Below, piece after piece: positions 27,236 through 37,121 of a stretch of DNA of 56,590 nt. The DNA is from Rhodospirillaceae bacterium. Its GTDB lineage: Bacteria > Pseudomonadota > Alphaproteobacteria > Reyranellales > Reyranellaceae. The stretch covers positions 1 through 56,590 of the forward strand of contig WOUR01000033.1 of the NCBI GenBank assembly GCA_009772935.1, written 5' to 3'. The translations under genes and the position numbers were made by a program. How positions within the stretch are numbered: position 1 is the first letter of the stretch; the number at the start of each line of letters is the position of its first letter. The notes under the pieces were generated by a model. The model saw only the letters and a list, made by a program, of their open reading frames with translations. It was not told the DNA's origin and searched no databases.

Positions 27236-28282
27236 ATGATCGATCGCACCATCTTCAGGCGCGCCACGCTGGCGGGCGCCGCCGCACTCGCCGTATTCGG
27301 CCTGGTGTCGCCGGCCTTCGCGCAGAAGACCAGGCTGACCGTCTACACCGCGCTGGAAAACGACCAGCTCGACCCGTTCAAGAAGGCCTTCGAGGCCGAC
27401 AATCCCACGATCGAGATCGCCTGGGTGCGCGATTCGACCGGCGTCGTCGCCGCCAAGCTGATGGCCGAAAAGGACAATCCCCGCGCCGACATCATCTGGG
27501 GCCTTGCTGCTTCCAACGTCGGCCTGATGGCCTCGATGGGCATGCTCGAGCCCTATACGCCGGCCGGTTCGACCGCGCTCAACCCGATGTTCCTGAGCGG
27601 CAAGTCGCCCCAGACCTGGGTCGGCATGGACGCCTATCTCTCGCTGGTCTGCTTCAACACGGCGGAAGGCAAGAAGGCGAACAAGCCGGTCCCGACGAGC
27701 TGGGCCGACCTGATCAAGCCCGAGTACAAGAACTCGATCGTAATGCCGAACCCGGCCTCGTCGGGTACCGGCTACCTCACCATCGCGGCCTGGCTGCAGA
27801 TCATGGGCGAGGAAGGGGGCTGGAAGTACATGGACGCGCTCCATCAGAACATCGCGCAGTACATCCATTCGGGCTCGGCGCCCTGTGTGCAGGCCGCCAA
27901 GGGCGAGCGCCTGATCGGCATCGGCCTCGACACCCGTGGCGCCTCGGAGAAGACCAAGGGCGCGCCGCTCGAGCTGGTGATCCCCAAGGAGGGCCTGGGC
28001 TGGGAGCTCGAGGTCACCGCGATCGTCAAGGGCACCAAGAACCTCGAAGCCGCCAAGAAGCTCGCCGACTGGGCCGCGACCAAGAAGGCCAACGAGCTCT
28101 ATGCTAAGACCTATCCGATCGTCGCCTATCCGGGCGTCGCCATCACCCCGCCGAACTATCCGCCGAACCTCGAGAAGGTGATGGTGAAGAACGACGTCGA
28201 GTGGATGGCCAAGAACCGCGACCGCATCCTGGCGGAGTGGACGAAGCGCTACGACGGCAAGTCCGCACCCAAGGCCAAATAA
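27236..28282 (+). CDS. aepX: 2-Aminoethylphosphonate-type ABC transporter substrate-binding protein
   Basis: 348 residues. The N-terminal signal peptide ends at an AFAQ site near residue 30. The mature part follows the iron/thiamine/phosphonate class II binding-protein pattern: LTVYTALENDQLDPFKKAF near residue 35, DSTGVVAAKLMAEKDNPRAD, DIIWGLAASNVGLMA, and the ligand-region segment MPNPASSGTGYL near 165. This matches what is annotated as the putative 2-aminoethylphosphonate binding protein (AepX/PhnS2 type). It is periplasmic and delivers to the ATPase and fused permease that follow. Seven kilobases from phnWAY in the same direction, it is the obvious uptake system for them; a related anion such as ferric chelate or thiamine phosphate is the alternative. 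Confidence 0.85.
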   Translation: MIDRTIFRRATLAGAAALAVFGLVSPAFAQKTRLTVYTALENDQLDPFKKAFEADNPTIEIAWVRDSTGVVAAKLMAEKDNPRADIIWGLAASNVGLMASMGMLEPYTPAGSTALNPMFLSGKSPQTWVGMDAYLSLVCFNTAEGKKANKPVPTSWADLIKPEYKNSIVMPNPASSGTGYLTIAAWLQIMGEEGGWKYMDALHQNIAQYIHSGSAPCVQAAKGERLIGIGLDTRGASEKTKGAPLELVIPKEGLGWELEVTAIVKGTKNLEAAKKLADWAATKKANELYAKTYPIVAYPGVAITPPNYPPNLEKVMVKNDVEWMAKNRDRILAEWTKRYDGKSAPKAK

Positions 28283-28306
28283 GGCCGCGAGGCTTCAAAG
28301 CCTTGT

Positions 28307-28356
28307 TGTCATCCTGAGGCGGAGCCGAAGGATTCTTCGCTTCGCTCAGGATGACA
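28307..28356. repeat. Palindromic repeat between binding-protein and ATPase genes
   Basis: Twelve-bp perfect inverted arms TGTCATCCTGAG (28307-28318) and CTCAGGATGACA (28345-28356) enclose an inner hairpin CGAAG-GATT-CTTCG (28326-28339). The motif resembles the dispersed palindromes seen in many proteobacterial genomes. It overlaps the possible ATG at 28351, making the downstream ATG at 28366 the likelier ATPase start. An RNA hairpin here could stabilise the binding-protein message and lower read-through to the ATPase and permease. Confidence 0.7.
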
Positions 28357-28365
28357 GTGATCGCC

Positions 28366-29429
<1,064 letters not shown>

Positions 29430-29433
<4 letters not shown>

Positions 29434-31118
29434 GCCTCACCGCCCCGGCTGTGAAGCCCGGCATGTCGCGCGACGACCTGATGATGCGGGGCGGCGTCGT
29501 GCTGCTGGCGGGCGTGCTCCTGGTCATGCTGGGCCTGCCGTTGTGGGCGCTGCTTGCCAAGGGCTTCGAGGACCGCGACGGCAAGTTTATCGGGCTGGCC
29601 AACTACGTCTCGTATTTCTCGACGCCGGCGCTGTTCCAGTCGGCCCTGAACAGCCTTCATGTCGCGTCGATCACCACCGTGATCGTCGTGCCGCTGGCCT
29701 TTCTCTACGCCTATGCGCTCACGCGCACGGTGCTGCCGATGCGCTGGCTGTTCCAGGGCATCTCGCTGATTCCGATCTTCGCGCCCTCTCTGCTGCCGGG
29801 CATTGCGCTGATCTACCTGTTCGGCACGCAGGGCTTCTTCAAGGCGCTGCTGGGCGATGGCTCGATCTACGGCATCGACGGCATCGTGATCGCGCAGGTT
29901 TTCTATTGCTTCCCGCATGCGACGCTGATCCTGACGACCGCACTGGCCACCGCCGACGCGCGTCTCTACGAGGCGGCGGACGTGCTGGGTGCCTCCAAGC
30001 GCCGCGTGTTCTTCACGGTCACCTTGCCTGGCGCCAAGTACGGCCTGATCAGCGCCGCGCTGGTCGTGTTCACGCTGGTGATGACCGACTTCGGCATCGC
30101 CAAGGTGATCGGCGGCAACTTCAACGTGCTTGCGACCGACGTCTACAAGAAGGTGATCGGCCAACAGGACTTCTCGATGGGGGCTGTGGTCGGCATGGTG
30201 CTGCTGGCGCCGGCGGCGCTGGCCTTCCTGGTCGACCGGCTGGTCCAGCGCAAGCAGGTGGCGCTGCTGACCGCGCGCGCCGTGCCGCTGGTGCCGCGGC
30301 CGAAGTTCGCGCGCGACGTCTTGTTCACGATGTTCTGCCTGCTGGTGTCGGCCGCCATCCTCACCATCCTCGGCATGGCGATCTGGGGCTCGCTGATCAA
30401 GTACTGGCCGTACAATCTCAGCCTCACGCTTGAAAACTACGACTTCGCCAAGTTCGATTCCAACGGCTGGGAGTCCTACTGGAACTCGGTGCGAATGGCG
30501 CTGGGTGCCGCGGTCTTCGGCACGTTGCTGATGTTCACGGGCGCCTGGCTGAACGAGAAGACGCGCGGCTTCGGGGCGATGCGCGGGGTCGTGCAGTTCC
30601 TGGCCTTCCTGCCGATGGCGGTACCCGGCCTCGTGCTGGGCCTGGGCTACATCTTCTTCTTCAACGCACCCAACAATCCACTCAACTTCCTCTACGCCAC
30701 CATGGGCATCCTGGTGCTGAACACGGTGGCGCACTTCTACACGGTGGGCCATCTCACGGCGACGACGGCGCTGAAGCAGATCGATCCGGAATTCGAGGCG
30801 GTGTCGGCCTCGCTCAAGGTGCCGATTTGGAAGACGTTCGTGCGGGTGACGGCGCCGATCTGCCTGCCGGCGATCCTCGACATCGCGATCTACCTGTTCG
30901 TGAACGCGATGACGACCGTGTCGTCTGTGATCTTCCTCTACGCCCCCGACACCAAGCTCGCCTCCGTGGCGGCGGTGAACATAGAGGAGGCGGGGACGAC
31001 CGCGGCCGCCGCCGCGCTCTGCGTCGTGATCGTGCTGACCTCGGCTGCGGTCAAGGCCGCCCACCTCGTCGCCGACCGCTTCCTGTTCGCCCGCCTGCAG
31101 GTGTGGCGGAGGCGGTAA
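29430..31118 (+). CDS. ABC transporter permease, fused two-domain (aminoethylphosphonate type)
   Basis: 562 residues, about twice the usual permease length, with two homologous membrane halves. Each half carries an EAA-type coupling loop: EAADVLGASKRRVFFTVTLP near residue 185 and EAVSASLKVPIWKTFVRVTAP near 455. The duplicate arrangement in one chain is characteristic of the aminoethylphosphonate and ferric-iron transporter permeases. It begins at a GTG overlapping the ATPase stop. With the preceding two genes it forms a full importer. Its stop lies 14 bp from the convergent TRAP permease gene. Confidence 0.9.
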
Positions 31119-31132
31119 TCGAACGTCGGTAC

Positions 31133-32407
31133 TTATCCGTAGACCAAGCGAGGCAACCAGAGACTGATCGCCGGGACATAGGTGATCAGCAGCAGCAGTC
31201 CGAGCAAGATCACCAGGAATGGGTTGACCCCCTTGATGACGGTGGCGATTGGGGTCTTGGAAACCGTCGCCAGGACATAGAGGTTGAGCCCGACCGGCGC
31301 GGTGATCAGGGCCAGTTCCATGTTGACGGTGACGACGATGGCGAAATGAACCGGATCGATGCCGAGCGGCTTCAGCACGGGGATGATGATCGGCATTGCG
31401 ATCAGGAGGATCGATGCCACTTCGAGGAACATGCCGAGAATGATCAGCATAACGTTGATCGCCAGCAGGAACTGCCACGCAGTGAAGCCATTGTCGCGGA
31501 TGAATTGCACCAGCGCGGCGGGTATACCTGACTCCGTGATCCAATGGCCGAATGCGAGGGCGGTGGCGATGATGATCATGATGGTGCCGGCGTTCTTGAT
31601 CGACTCGCCGATGACGGTCAGCGTTTCGGACGGCTTGAACCCCTTGTAGTAAAAGAGGCTGATCAGCAACGCGACGGCAGCTGCGACGGCCGCCGTTTCC
31701 GTCGTCGTTACCCACCCGCCATAAATGCCAACGGCAATGATCACCGGCATGGACAGCGCGGGAATGGCATTGATGTTGACTCGCCTGAATTCCGCAGGTG
31801 AGCGACGCGGTTCGCGGGCGAGATTCTTCCGCCGTCCATACCAGAGGACATACAGCACGAAGAGACCCGCCTGCATGAGGCCGGGAACGACGCCCGCCAG
31901 GAAGAGGCGGGGCACCGATTCGTCGGCGATGATCGCGTACAGGATGAGCGGCAGGCTGGGCGGGATCAGGATGCCGAGCGTGCCGGAGGCAGCGGTGACA
32001 CCCAATGCAAAGGGCCTGTCGTAGTTGCGATCCAGCATCGCCGGAATCAGGATCGTTCCCATGGCGAGGGCCGTGGCGACACTCGAGCCGCAGATCGCTG
32101 CAAACATGGCGCAGGCCATCACGCAGACGACCCCCAGCCCGCCCCGGACGTTGCCGACCCAGGCCGCCGCCACGTCGACCAGGGCCTTGGCAATGCCGCC
32201 GCGCTGCATGAACGATGCCGCCATGACGAAGAACGGAACGGCCAGCAAGGTCGTCGAGTTGAGTTCGTCCAGCATCTTCTGGGCAATGCCAACCAGTGGC
32301 TTGCCCTCGACGGCGAACATCGTGCCGGCGGAAACGCCCAATACCAGCCAGATCGGCAAGCCCATGCCGAGCAGGACGAAGAAGATGGCGGCAAATATCT
32401 TGGTCAT
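31133..32407 (-). CDS. TRAP transporter large permease (DctM family), second set
   Basis: 424 residues, highly hydrophobic, about twelve helices. DctM landmarks are VPFFVMAASFMQRGGIA near residue 57, CGSSVATALAMGTI, ASGTLGILIPPSLPLILY near 142, and ITAPVGLNLYVLATVSK near the end. It is the translocating subunit of a second TRAP system read from 34.0 kb leftwards in the order P-Q-M. It differs clearly from the DctM protein at 8438-9742, so the two sets are not a recent duplication. The substrate is unknown; the divergent amine/guanidine gene set at 34.6 kb suggests a nitrogenous organic acid. Confidence 0.93.
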   Translation of the reverse strand: MTKIFAAIFFVLLGMGLPIWLVLGVSAGTMFAVEGKPLVGIAQKMLDELNSTTLLAVPFFVMAASFMQRGGIAKALVDVAAAWVGNVRGGLGVVCVMACAMFAAICGSSVATALAMGTILIPAMLDRNYDRPFALGVTAASGTLGILIPPSLPLILYAIIADESVPRLFLAGVVPGLMQAGLFVLYVLWYGRRKNLAREPRRSPAEFRRVNINAIPALSMPVIIAVGIYGGWVTTTETAAVAAAVALLISLFYYKGFKPSETLTVIGESIKNAGTIMIIIATALAFGHWITESGIPAALVQFIRDNGFTAWQFLLAINVMLIILGMFLEVASILLIAMPIIIPVLKPLGIDPVHFAIVVTVNMELALITAPVGLNLYVLATVSKTPIATVIKGVNPFLVILLGLLLLITYVPAISLWLPRLVYG

Positions 32408-32410
32408 CGT

Positions 32411-32932
32411 CTACTCGCGTCCCGAATGGACTTCCATGGTCGTTGGATCGAACGCGAAGCAGAACTGCCAGAGCCGCCTGCCGTAACGCATCGACATGAG
32501 GGCGGCGGAAACCGGGAGTGCGGCGTAATACAACCACAGCGGAAAGCCGAGGGCCGTGTTGCTGACCTCGCCGAGGTCGAACGAATCCCACGTGAGCAGC
32601 CAGCCATACCAGGTGAGGCCGATACAGAAGCCGAGCGCGATCGCGCAATTGGCGACCTCGACCCAGCGCTGGCGCTCGGGCCGCAGCATGCGCAGCAGAA
32701 GATCGGCGCGCACGTGGCCGTCCTCCCTGACCAGCAAACTCGCCGTCAGGAACGCCGACCAGATGATGATGTAGACCGTAAGCTCCTCACCCATTGAAAA
32801 GTCGATGGCCGTCGTCACGTAACGACCGACAATCTGGGTGAGATAGATGATGAGGCCGATCGCACCCAGGAGCCCGATCAACCAGCGTTCAAGCCTGTCC
32901 CATGCTTCGAGCATGCGAGCCCCACAGATCAT
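32411..32932 (-). CDS. TRAP transporter small membrane subunit (DctQ family), second set
   Basis: 173 residues with four hydrophobic segments (LIGLLGAIGLIIYL near 20; ELTVYIIIWSAFLTASLL near 50; CAIALGFCIGLTWYGWLL near 95; LGFPLWLYYAALPVSAAL near 130). The REDGHVRADLLLRML stretch after the second helix is common in DctQ proteins. It lies 3 bp before the DctM gene and 50 bp after the binding-protein gene. A Met at residue 7 is an alternative start. Confidence 0.87.
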   Translation of the reverse strand: MICGARMLEAWDRLERWLIGLLGAIGLIIYLTQIVGRYVTTAIDFSMGEELTVYIIIWSAFLTASLLVREDGHVRADLLLRMLRPERQRWVEVANCAIALGFCIGLTWYGWLLTWDSFDLGEVSNTALGFPLWLYYAALPVSAALMSMRYGRRLWQFCFAFDPTTMEVHSGRE

Positions 32933-32982
32933 ATCGTGCAGAAGTGGATCGGGGCGCCCGGTGAAACAGGCACCCCGACAGA

Positions 32983-34005
32983 TCAGCTCTTGCCGGTGAT
33001 GCCCAAGGCAGCGTTGGCTTGTGCGACCAAGGCGGGATCGAGCTTGAGCTCCTTGGTGACCGCGTCCTGCGTGACCATCAGCTTCTTGCGTGTGGCGTCG
33101 AGCACCGAGGCCTCGGGCACGACGATCTTGATGCCGGCCTTCACCATGACTTCGACCGACTCGGCCTGGCTAGCCGCCATGGCTGTTCGCCAGCCGCCGA
33201 TCTTGGAAGCCCAGAGGTCGGTGACGACCTTCTGCAGATCCGGGCCCAGCTTCTTCCAGAACGCTTCGCTCACCATCGGAATGTATTGGGCGAAGAACTG
33301 TTGATCCTGAAGTCCGTACTTCACGCCGGAGTCCCACAGCTTGGCGGACTTCACGCTCTCGTTGGTGGTGAACAGCGCGTCGAAAGTGCCTTGGCTGAGC
33401 GCCAGCGGCACGTCCGGCCAGGCCGTGAAGTTCGGCACGCCCTCGAAGAATTTGACACGCACCATCTGGCCAGCGCCACCTGACGTGCGGATCTTGAGGC
33501 CCTTGAGGTCGTCGGGCGCGTTCAGAGGCTTGGTCGTCGAGAAGGTGTGCGACGCCCCCAGGTCGAGCCACTTGCCGACGATGTGCACGCCGAGCTTCTT
33601 CTCGAGCATACTGTTTAGCGCGCGGCCGACGTCACCATCGATCACCTTGTAGACTTCGGCCGATGAGCGCCCGTAGAAGGCCGGCGACTGGGTGACGTCG
33701 AGATTGGCCTCGATACCGGTGAGGTTCCACGGGCCGGGCACGCCCATCTCGGCGCCGCCCTGGCGCAATGCCTTGCCGACGTCGCGGTCACGGAAGAGCT
33801 GCGCGGAGTGGAAGACCTCGACCTTGATCTTGCCGCTGGCGACTTTCTCCAACTCCGTGGCGAAGTCCGTCATCTGCCTCGTGCGCGTGTGTGCGGCCGA
33901 CGTATCGAGTGAGAGCCGCATCTTGAGCGGTTCCTGAGCGCGCAATAGCGCCGGAGCCGCCATTGCCGAAACGGCTACGCCGCTCAGCAAGGTCCTTCTC
34001 AGCAT
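32983..34005 (-). CDS. TRAP transporter solute-binding protein (DctP family), second set
   Basis: About 340 residues from the ATG at 34005, which is preceded by a strong GGGAGGAAG ribosome site; the longer frame from 34065 is rejected. A signal peptide RRTLLSGVAVSAMAAPALL with an LRAQ cleavage-like site near residue 23 sends it to the periplasm. DctP features are HTRTRQMTDFATELEKVASGKI near residue 40, LKGLKIRTSGGAGQMVRV near 170 (the ligand-carboxylate arginine region) and SQGTFDALFTTNESV. It heads the P-Q-M operon and faces the flavin oxidase gene across a 589-bp gap. Confidence 0.92.
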   Translation of the reverse strand: MLRRTLLSGVAVSAMAAPALLRAQEPLKMRLSLDTSAAHTRTRQMTDFATELEKVASGKIKVEVFHSAQLFRDRDVGKALRQGGAEMGVPGPWNLTGIEANLDVTQSPAFYGRSSAEVYKVIDGDVGRALNSMLEKKLGVHIVGKWLDLGASHTFSTTKPLNAPDDLKGLKIRTSGGAGQMVRVKFFEGVPNFTAWPDVPLALSQGTFDALFTTNESVKSAKLWDSGVKYGLQDQQFFAQYIPMVSEAFWKKLGPDLQKVVTDLWASKIGGWRTAMAASQAESVEVMVKAGIKIVVPEASVLDATRKKLMVTQDAVTKELKLDPALVAQANAALGITGKS

Positions 34006-34594
34006 GGTTTTCTTCCTCCCAGAAGTGACGCTATTTTTGTTATTTGCGCGGCTTCGTCTCAGCATAGGTCTTTTTGCGTCGCGCGAGCGGCATCTTCAGT
34101 CTTTGGCCAATGCACATCAAGCGCAATGTCAATGCGGGTCGGACTGCTCATTGTCGACTGACGGCCGTCTCTGCCCATGCCGTCGCATGTCGGTCCCCCC
34201 CCCCCGAGCGCTTCTGAGTGAATGTCACAGCATTGGCCACGCCGCGCTCGTACCCGGTGGCTGTTTCGGGAGCGAGCGCCCGCTCCTGATAACGCCGGTC
34301 CAAAGCACTCGACGCTGCCTCCATGAGACAGCGTTGAACCGCAACCGATCGCGAATGAAATCGCCCAAGAGCCGCACCGCCTAGTCCTCGTTGCGCCAAA
34401 AGCCCAGCAGAAAGCGGCGTCCCTTGCCGGCGCTCTTGCCAGCCTGCTCGTTGATCTCCGACAGCGTCGCGCCTTGGCGGGCCATCCATCGGGTGAGGAC
34501 GAGTTTGCCGACCTAGCCGATCACGAGGAAGCTGCCGAAGTAGAGGATAGCGGTATAAGGCGCTGCCAGGGTGCGAGCATAGGCTAGGTGGACA
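34006..34594. other. 589-bp gap with C11 tract and no convincing intact gene
   Basis: No intact coding region with homology-like sequence was recognised between the divergent TRAP and oxidase genes. The left part should hold the TRAP promoter. A run of eleven C residues lies at 34195-34205. The right part (34381-34569, minus strand) reads like a short protein interrupted by a stop and is listed separately. The frames at 34004-34384 (plus) and 34148-34489 (minus) have no recognisable family pattern. Confidence 0.6.
34381..34569 (-). pseudogene. Possible broken small membrane-protein gene
   Basis: Reading the minus strand in one frame gives a hydrophobic helix (ILYFGSFLVIG), a TAG stop at 34513-34515, then VGKLVLTRWMARQGATLSEI, NEQAGKSAGKGRRFLLGFWR and NED before a second stop at 34381-34383. 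The sequence before and after the internal stop reads as one continuous small anchored protein of about 65 residues, and a single G-to-C or G-to-T change (TAC or TAT, Tyr) would restore it. No normal ATG start is visible upstream. It could also be a short real gene starting at the internal ATG (33 residues). I do not recognise a family. Confidence 0.35.
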
Positions 34595-35737
34595 ATGAAG
34601 TCAGATGTCGTCGTGATCGGCGGCGGGGCGATGGGGTCGTCCGTCGCCTACCACCTGAAGTCCGATCCGGCCTTTTCGGGGACGGTCACCGTCGTCGAGC
34701 GCGATACGGCCTACACGCGTGCTTCGTCGGCTCTGTCGGCCAGTTCGATCCGGCAGCAGTTCTCGACGCCGCTCAACATCCACCTGTCGCGCTTCGGGAT
34801 CGGCTTCCTGCGGCGCGCGCGCGAGTTGCTGGGTGTCGATCTCGGTCTCCGGGAACCGGGCTATCTCTTCCTCGCGAGCCCGGCCGGGGAGGCCGTGCTG
34901 CGGGCGAACCATGCCGTCCAGACGGGCGAGGGATGCGCGGTCGAGCTGCTCGAACCGATGGCGCTGAAGGCCCGCTTTCCCTGGATTTCGGAGGAGGGGC
35001 TGGCACTGGCCTCGCACGGCACGGCCAACGAAGGCTGGTTCGACGGGCCGTCGCTGATGCAGGGCTTCCGGCGCACCGCGCGCGATCTCGGCGCGACCTA
35101 TGTGGCCGACGAGGTCGTCTCGTTCGACGCGGGCGGCGTCGACCTGAAGGAAAGTGGCCGGCTGGAGGCGCGCATCGTCGTGTTGGCGGCAGGCCCCTGG
35201 TCCGGCGAGGTGGCGGCGCGGTCCGGCATCGCGCTGCCGGTCGAGCCGCGGCGGCGCTCGGTGTTCGTCTTCGACGTGCGCGAGGCGCCGGGGCTCACGC
35301 CGCTCACCATCGACCCGTCGGGCACCTGGTTCCGGCCGGAGGGCCGCTTCTACATCGCGGGCACGACGCCCGCGGAGGGCAACGACGCGCCCGGCGCACC
35401 CCTCGAGGTGCAGCATCAGGAATGGGACGAGATGGTCTGGCCAACCCTGGCTGCTCGCGTGGCGGCCTTCGAGGCGGCCAAGGTCGTGAATTCGTGGGCG
35501 GGCTACTATGAGTACAATACGTTCGACCAGAACGGCATCGTCGGGCGTCATCCCAGGATCGAGACCCTGATCTTCGCCACCGGCTTTTCGGGCCATGGCA
35601 TCCAGCAATCTCCGGCGGTCGGCCGCGCGGTCGCCGAACTGATCGTACACGGGGACTACCGAACCCTCGATCTCAATACTTTTGGTTATGACCGCATTGA
35701 ATCGGGCCGGCCTATCCGGGAACTCAACGTCGTGTGA
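34595..35737 (+). CDS. FAD-dependent amino acid/amine oxidase (DAO family)
   Basis: 380 residues. GGGAMGSSVAYHL (9-21) binds FAD, and SSALSASSIRQQFS near 47 and the late block FATGFSGHGIQQSPAVGRA near 328 match sarcosine-oxidase/FOXRED1-like DAO proteins. The expected reaction is oxidation of a secondary amine or D-amino acid to an imine, with electrons going to oxygen or a carrier. It is the first gene of a plus-strand set with an aminotransferase (30 bp on) and a ureohydrolase, and is divergent from the second TRAP operon. The substrate is inferred only from this context. Confidence 0.88.
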   Translation: MKSDVVVIGGGAMGSSVAYHLKSDPAFSGTVTVVERDTAYTRASSALSASSIRQQFSTPLNIHLSRFGIGFLRRARELLGVDLGLREPGYLFLASPAGEAVLRANHAVQTGEGCAVELLEPMALKARFPWISEEGLALASHGTANEGWFDGPSLMQGFRRTARDLGATYVADEVVSFDAGGVDLKESGRLEARIVVLAAGPWSGEVAARSGIALPVEPRRRSVFVFDVREAPGLTPLTIDPSGTWFRPEGRFYIAGTTPAEGNDAPGAPLEVQHQEWDEMVWPTLAARVAAFEAAKVVNSWAGYYEYNTFDQNGIVGRHPRIETLIFATGFSGHGIQQSPAVGRAVAELIVHGDYRTLDLNTFGYDRIESGRPIRELNVV

Positions 35738-35766
35738 TACTCAGGGCCTCACGCGAGGAGAGTGAC

Positions 35767-37104
35767 GTGCCCGATCAAGCGCTGGTGAATTCGGATCTGC
35801 AATCGGCCCTGGCGGAGGCCAAGCAGGCCTATGTCGACCGCAATCCCAAGAGCTTTGCCCGCCATCAGGATGCCTGCGTGGCGATGCCCGGCGGCAACAC
35901 CCGTACCACCCTGCACAATGCGCCGTTTCCGCTGACCGTCGTGCGCGGCGAAGGCTGTCGGCTGTGGGATGCCGACGGCCACGAGTACATCGACGTGCTG
36001 GGCGAATACACCGCCGGCATCTACGGCCACTCCCATCCGGTGATTCGCGCCGCCATCGACCGCGCGCTGAACCATGGCTGGAACTACGGTGGCCGCAACG
36101 AGAACGAGGGCAAGCTCGCCCAGCTGATCGCTGACCGCATGCCGTCGATCGACCTGGTGCGCTTCACCAATTCCGGCACCGAGGGCAACGTGATGGCGCT
36201 GGCGGGCGCCCGCGTCTTCGCCCAGCGCAAGGGCCGGACCAAGGCCACCAAGGTCATGGTGTTCCACGGCGGCTACCATGGCGGCGTGCTCTACTTCGTG
36301 AGCGGCGGCAGCCCGGTGAACATGCCCTACGAATATGTCGTAGCGCCCTACAACGACATCGAGGGCACCAGGGCGCTGCTGGCGAAGCACGGCGAGGAGG
36401 TGTTTGCCGTCCTGCTCGAGCCGATGCAGGGCAGCCATGGCTGCCTGCCAGGCGACGTGGAGTTCCTGAAGGCGGTGCGCGAGGAAACCAGGGCGCGCGG
36501 CATCACCATGATCTTCGACGAGGTGATGACCTCGCGCCTCTCGCCGGGCGGCTTGCAGGCCAAGCACGGCATCACGCCCGACATGACGACGCTCGGCAAG
36601 TATATCGGCGGCGGCATGTCGTTCGGCGCCTTCGGCGGCAAGCGCGAGATCATGGAGCTGTTCGACCCGACCAAGCCGGACGCGCTGCCGCATGCCGGCA
36701 CGTTCAACAACAATGCGCTGACCATGGCGGCGGGCGTCGCGGGCTATGGCGAGGTCTACACGGCGGCGGCCGCCAAGGAGCTGAACGACCGCGGCGACAG
36801 GATCCGCGAGCGGCTGAACGAAATCTGCCGGAAGGCCGGCGTCGCTTTCCAGTTTTCCGGCATCGGCTCGATGATGACGGCGCATGCCACCGCCCGGCCG
36901 ATCAAGACGGCGGCGGACATCGCCTCCTCCAACCAGGACGCCAAGGAGCTGTTCTTCTTCGACATGAGCGCCGCCGGCATCTGGATCGCGCGTCGCGGCT
37001 TCGTGGCCTTGAACATCATGATCGGTGAGGCCGAAGGCGACCGCTTCGTGGCGGCCGTCGAGGAATTCGTTTCAGCGCGAAAGGCTCTTTTGCAGCCGGC
37101 GTAA
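35767..37104 (+). CDS. Class III aminotransferase (glutamate-1-semialdehyde aminomutase-like)
   Basis: 445 residues. GGNTRTTLHNAPFPL near residue 40, YTAGIYGHSHPVI near 78, the phosphate-cradle motif NSGTEGNVMALAGAR near 125, MIFDEVMTSRLSPGG near 247 and the PLP lysine in TTLGKYIGGGMSFGAFGG near 278. It resembles the HemL branch, but it sits in a catabolic set rather than with tetrapyrrole genes, so it is probably an omega- or beta-aminotransferase making an aldehyde or keto acid. The GTG at 35767 is preferred because GAGGAG precedes it by 6 bp; an ATG at 35734 overlaps the upstream gene. Confidence 0.9.
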   Translation: MPDQALVNSDLQSALAEAKQAYVDRNPKSFARHQDACVAMPGGNTRTTLHNAPFPLTVVRGEGCRLWDADGHEYIDVLGEYTAGIYGHSHPVIRAAIDRALNHGWNYGGRNENEGKLAQLIADRMPSIDLVRFTNSGTEGNVMALAGARVFAQRKGRTKATKVMVFHGGYHGGVLYFVSGGSPVNMPYEYVVAPYNDIEGTRALLAKHGEEVFAVLLEPMQGSHGCLPGDVEFLKAVREETRARGITMIFDEVMTSRLSPGGLQAKHGITPDMTTLGKYIGGGMSFGAFGGKREIMELFDPTKPDALPHAGTFNNNALTMAAGVAGYGEVYTAAAAKELNDRGDRIRERLNEICRKAGVAFQFSGIGSMMTAHATARPIKTAADIASSNQDAKELFFFDMSAAGIWIARRGFVALNIMIGEAEGDRFVAAVEEFVSARKALLQPA

Positions 37105-37121
37105 CGGCTTACAGTGGGGGC

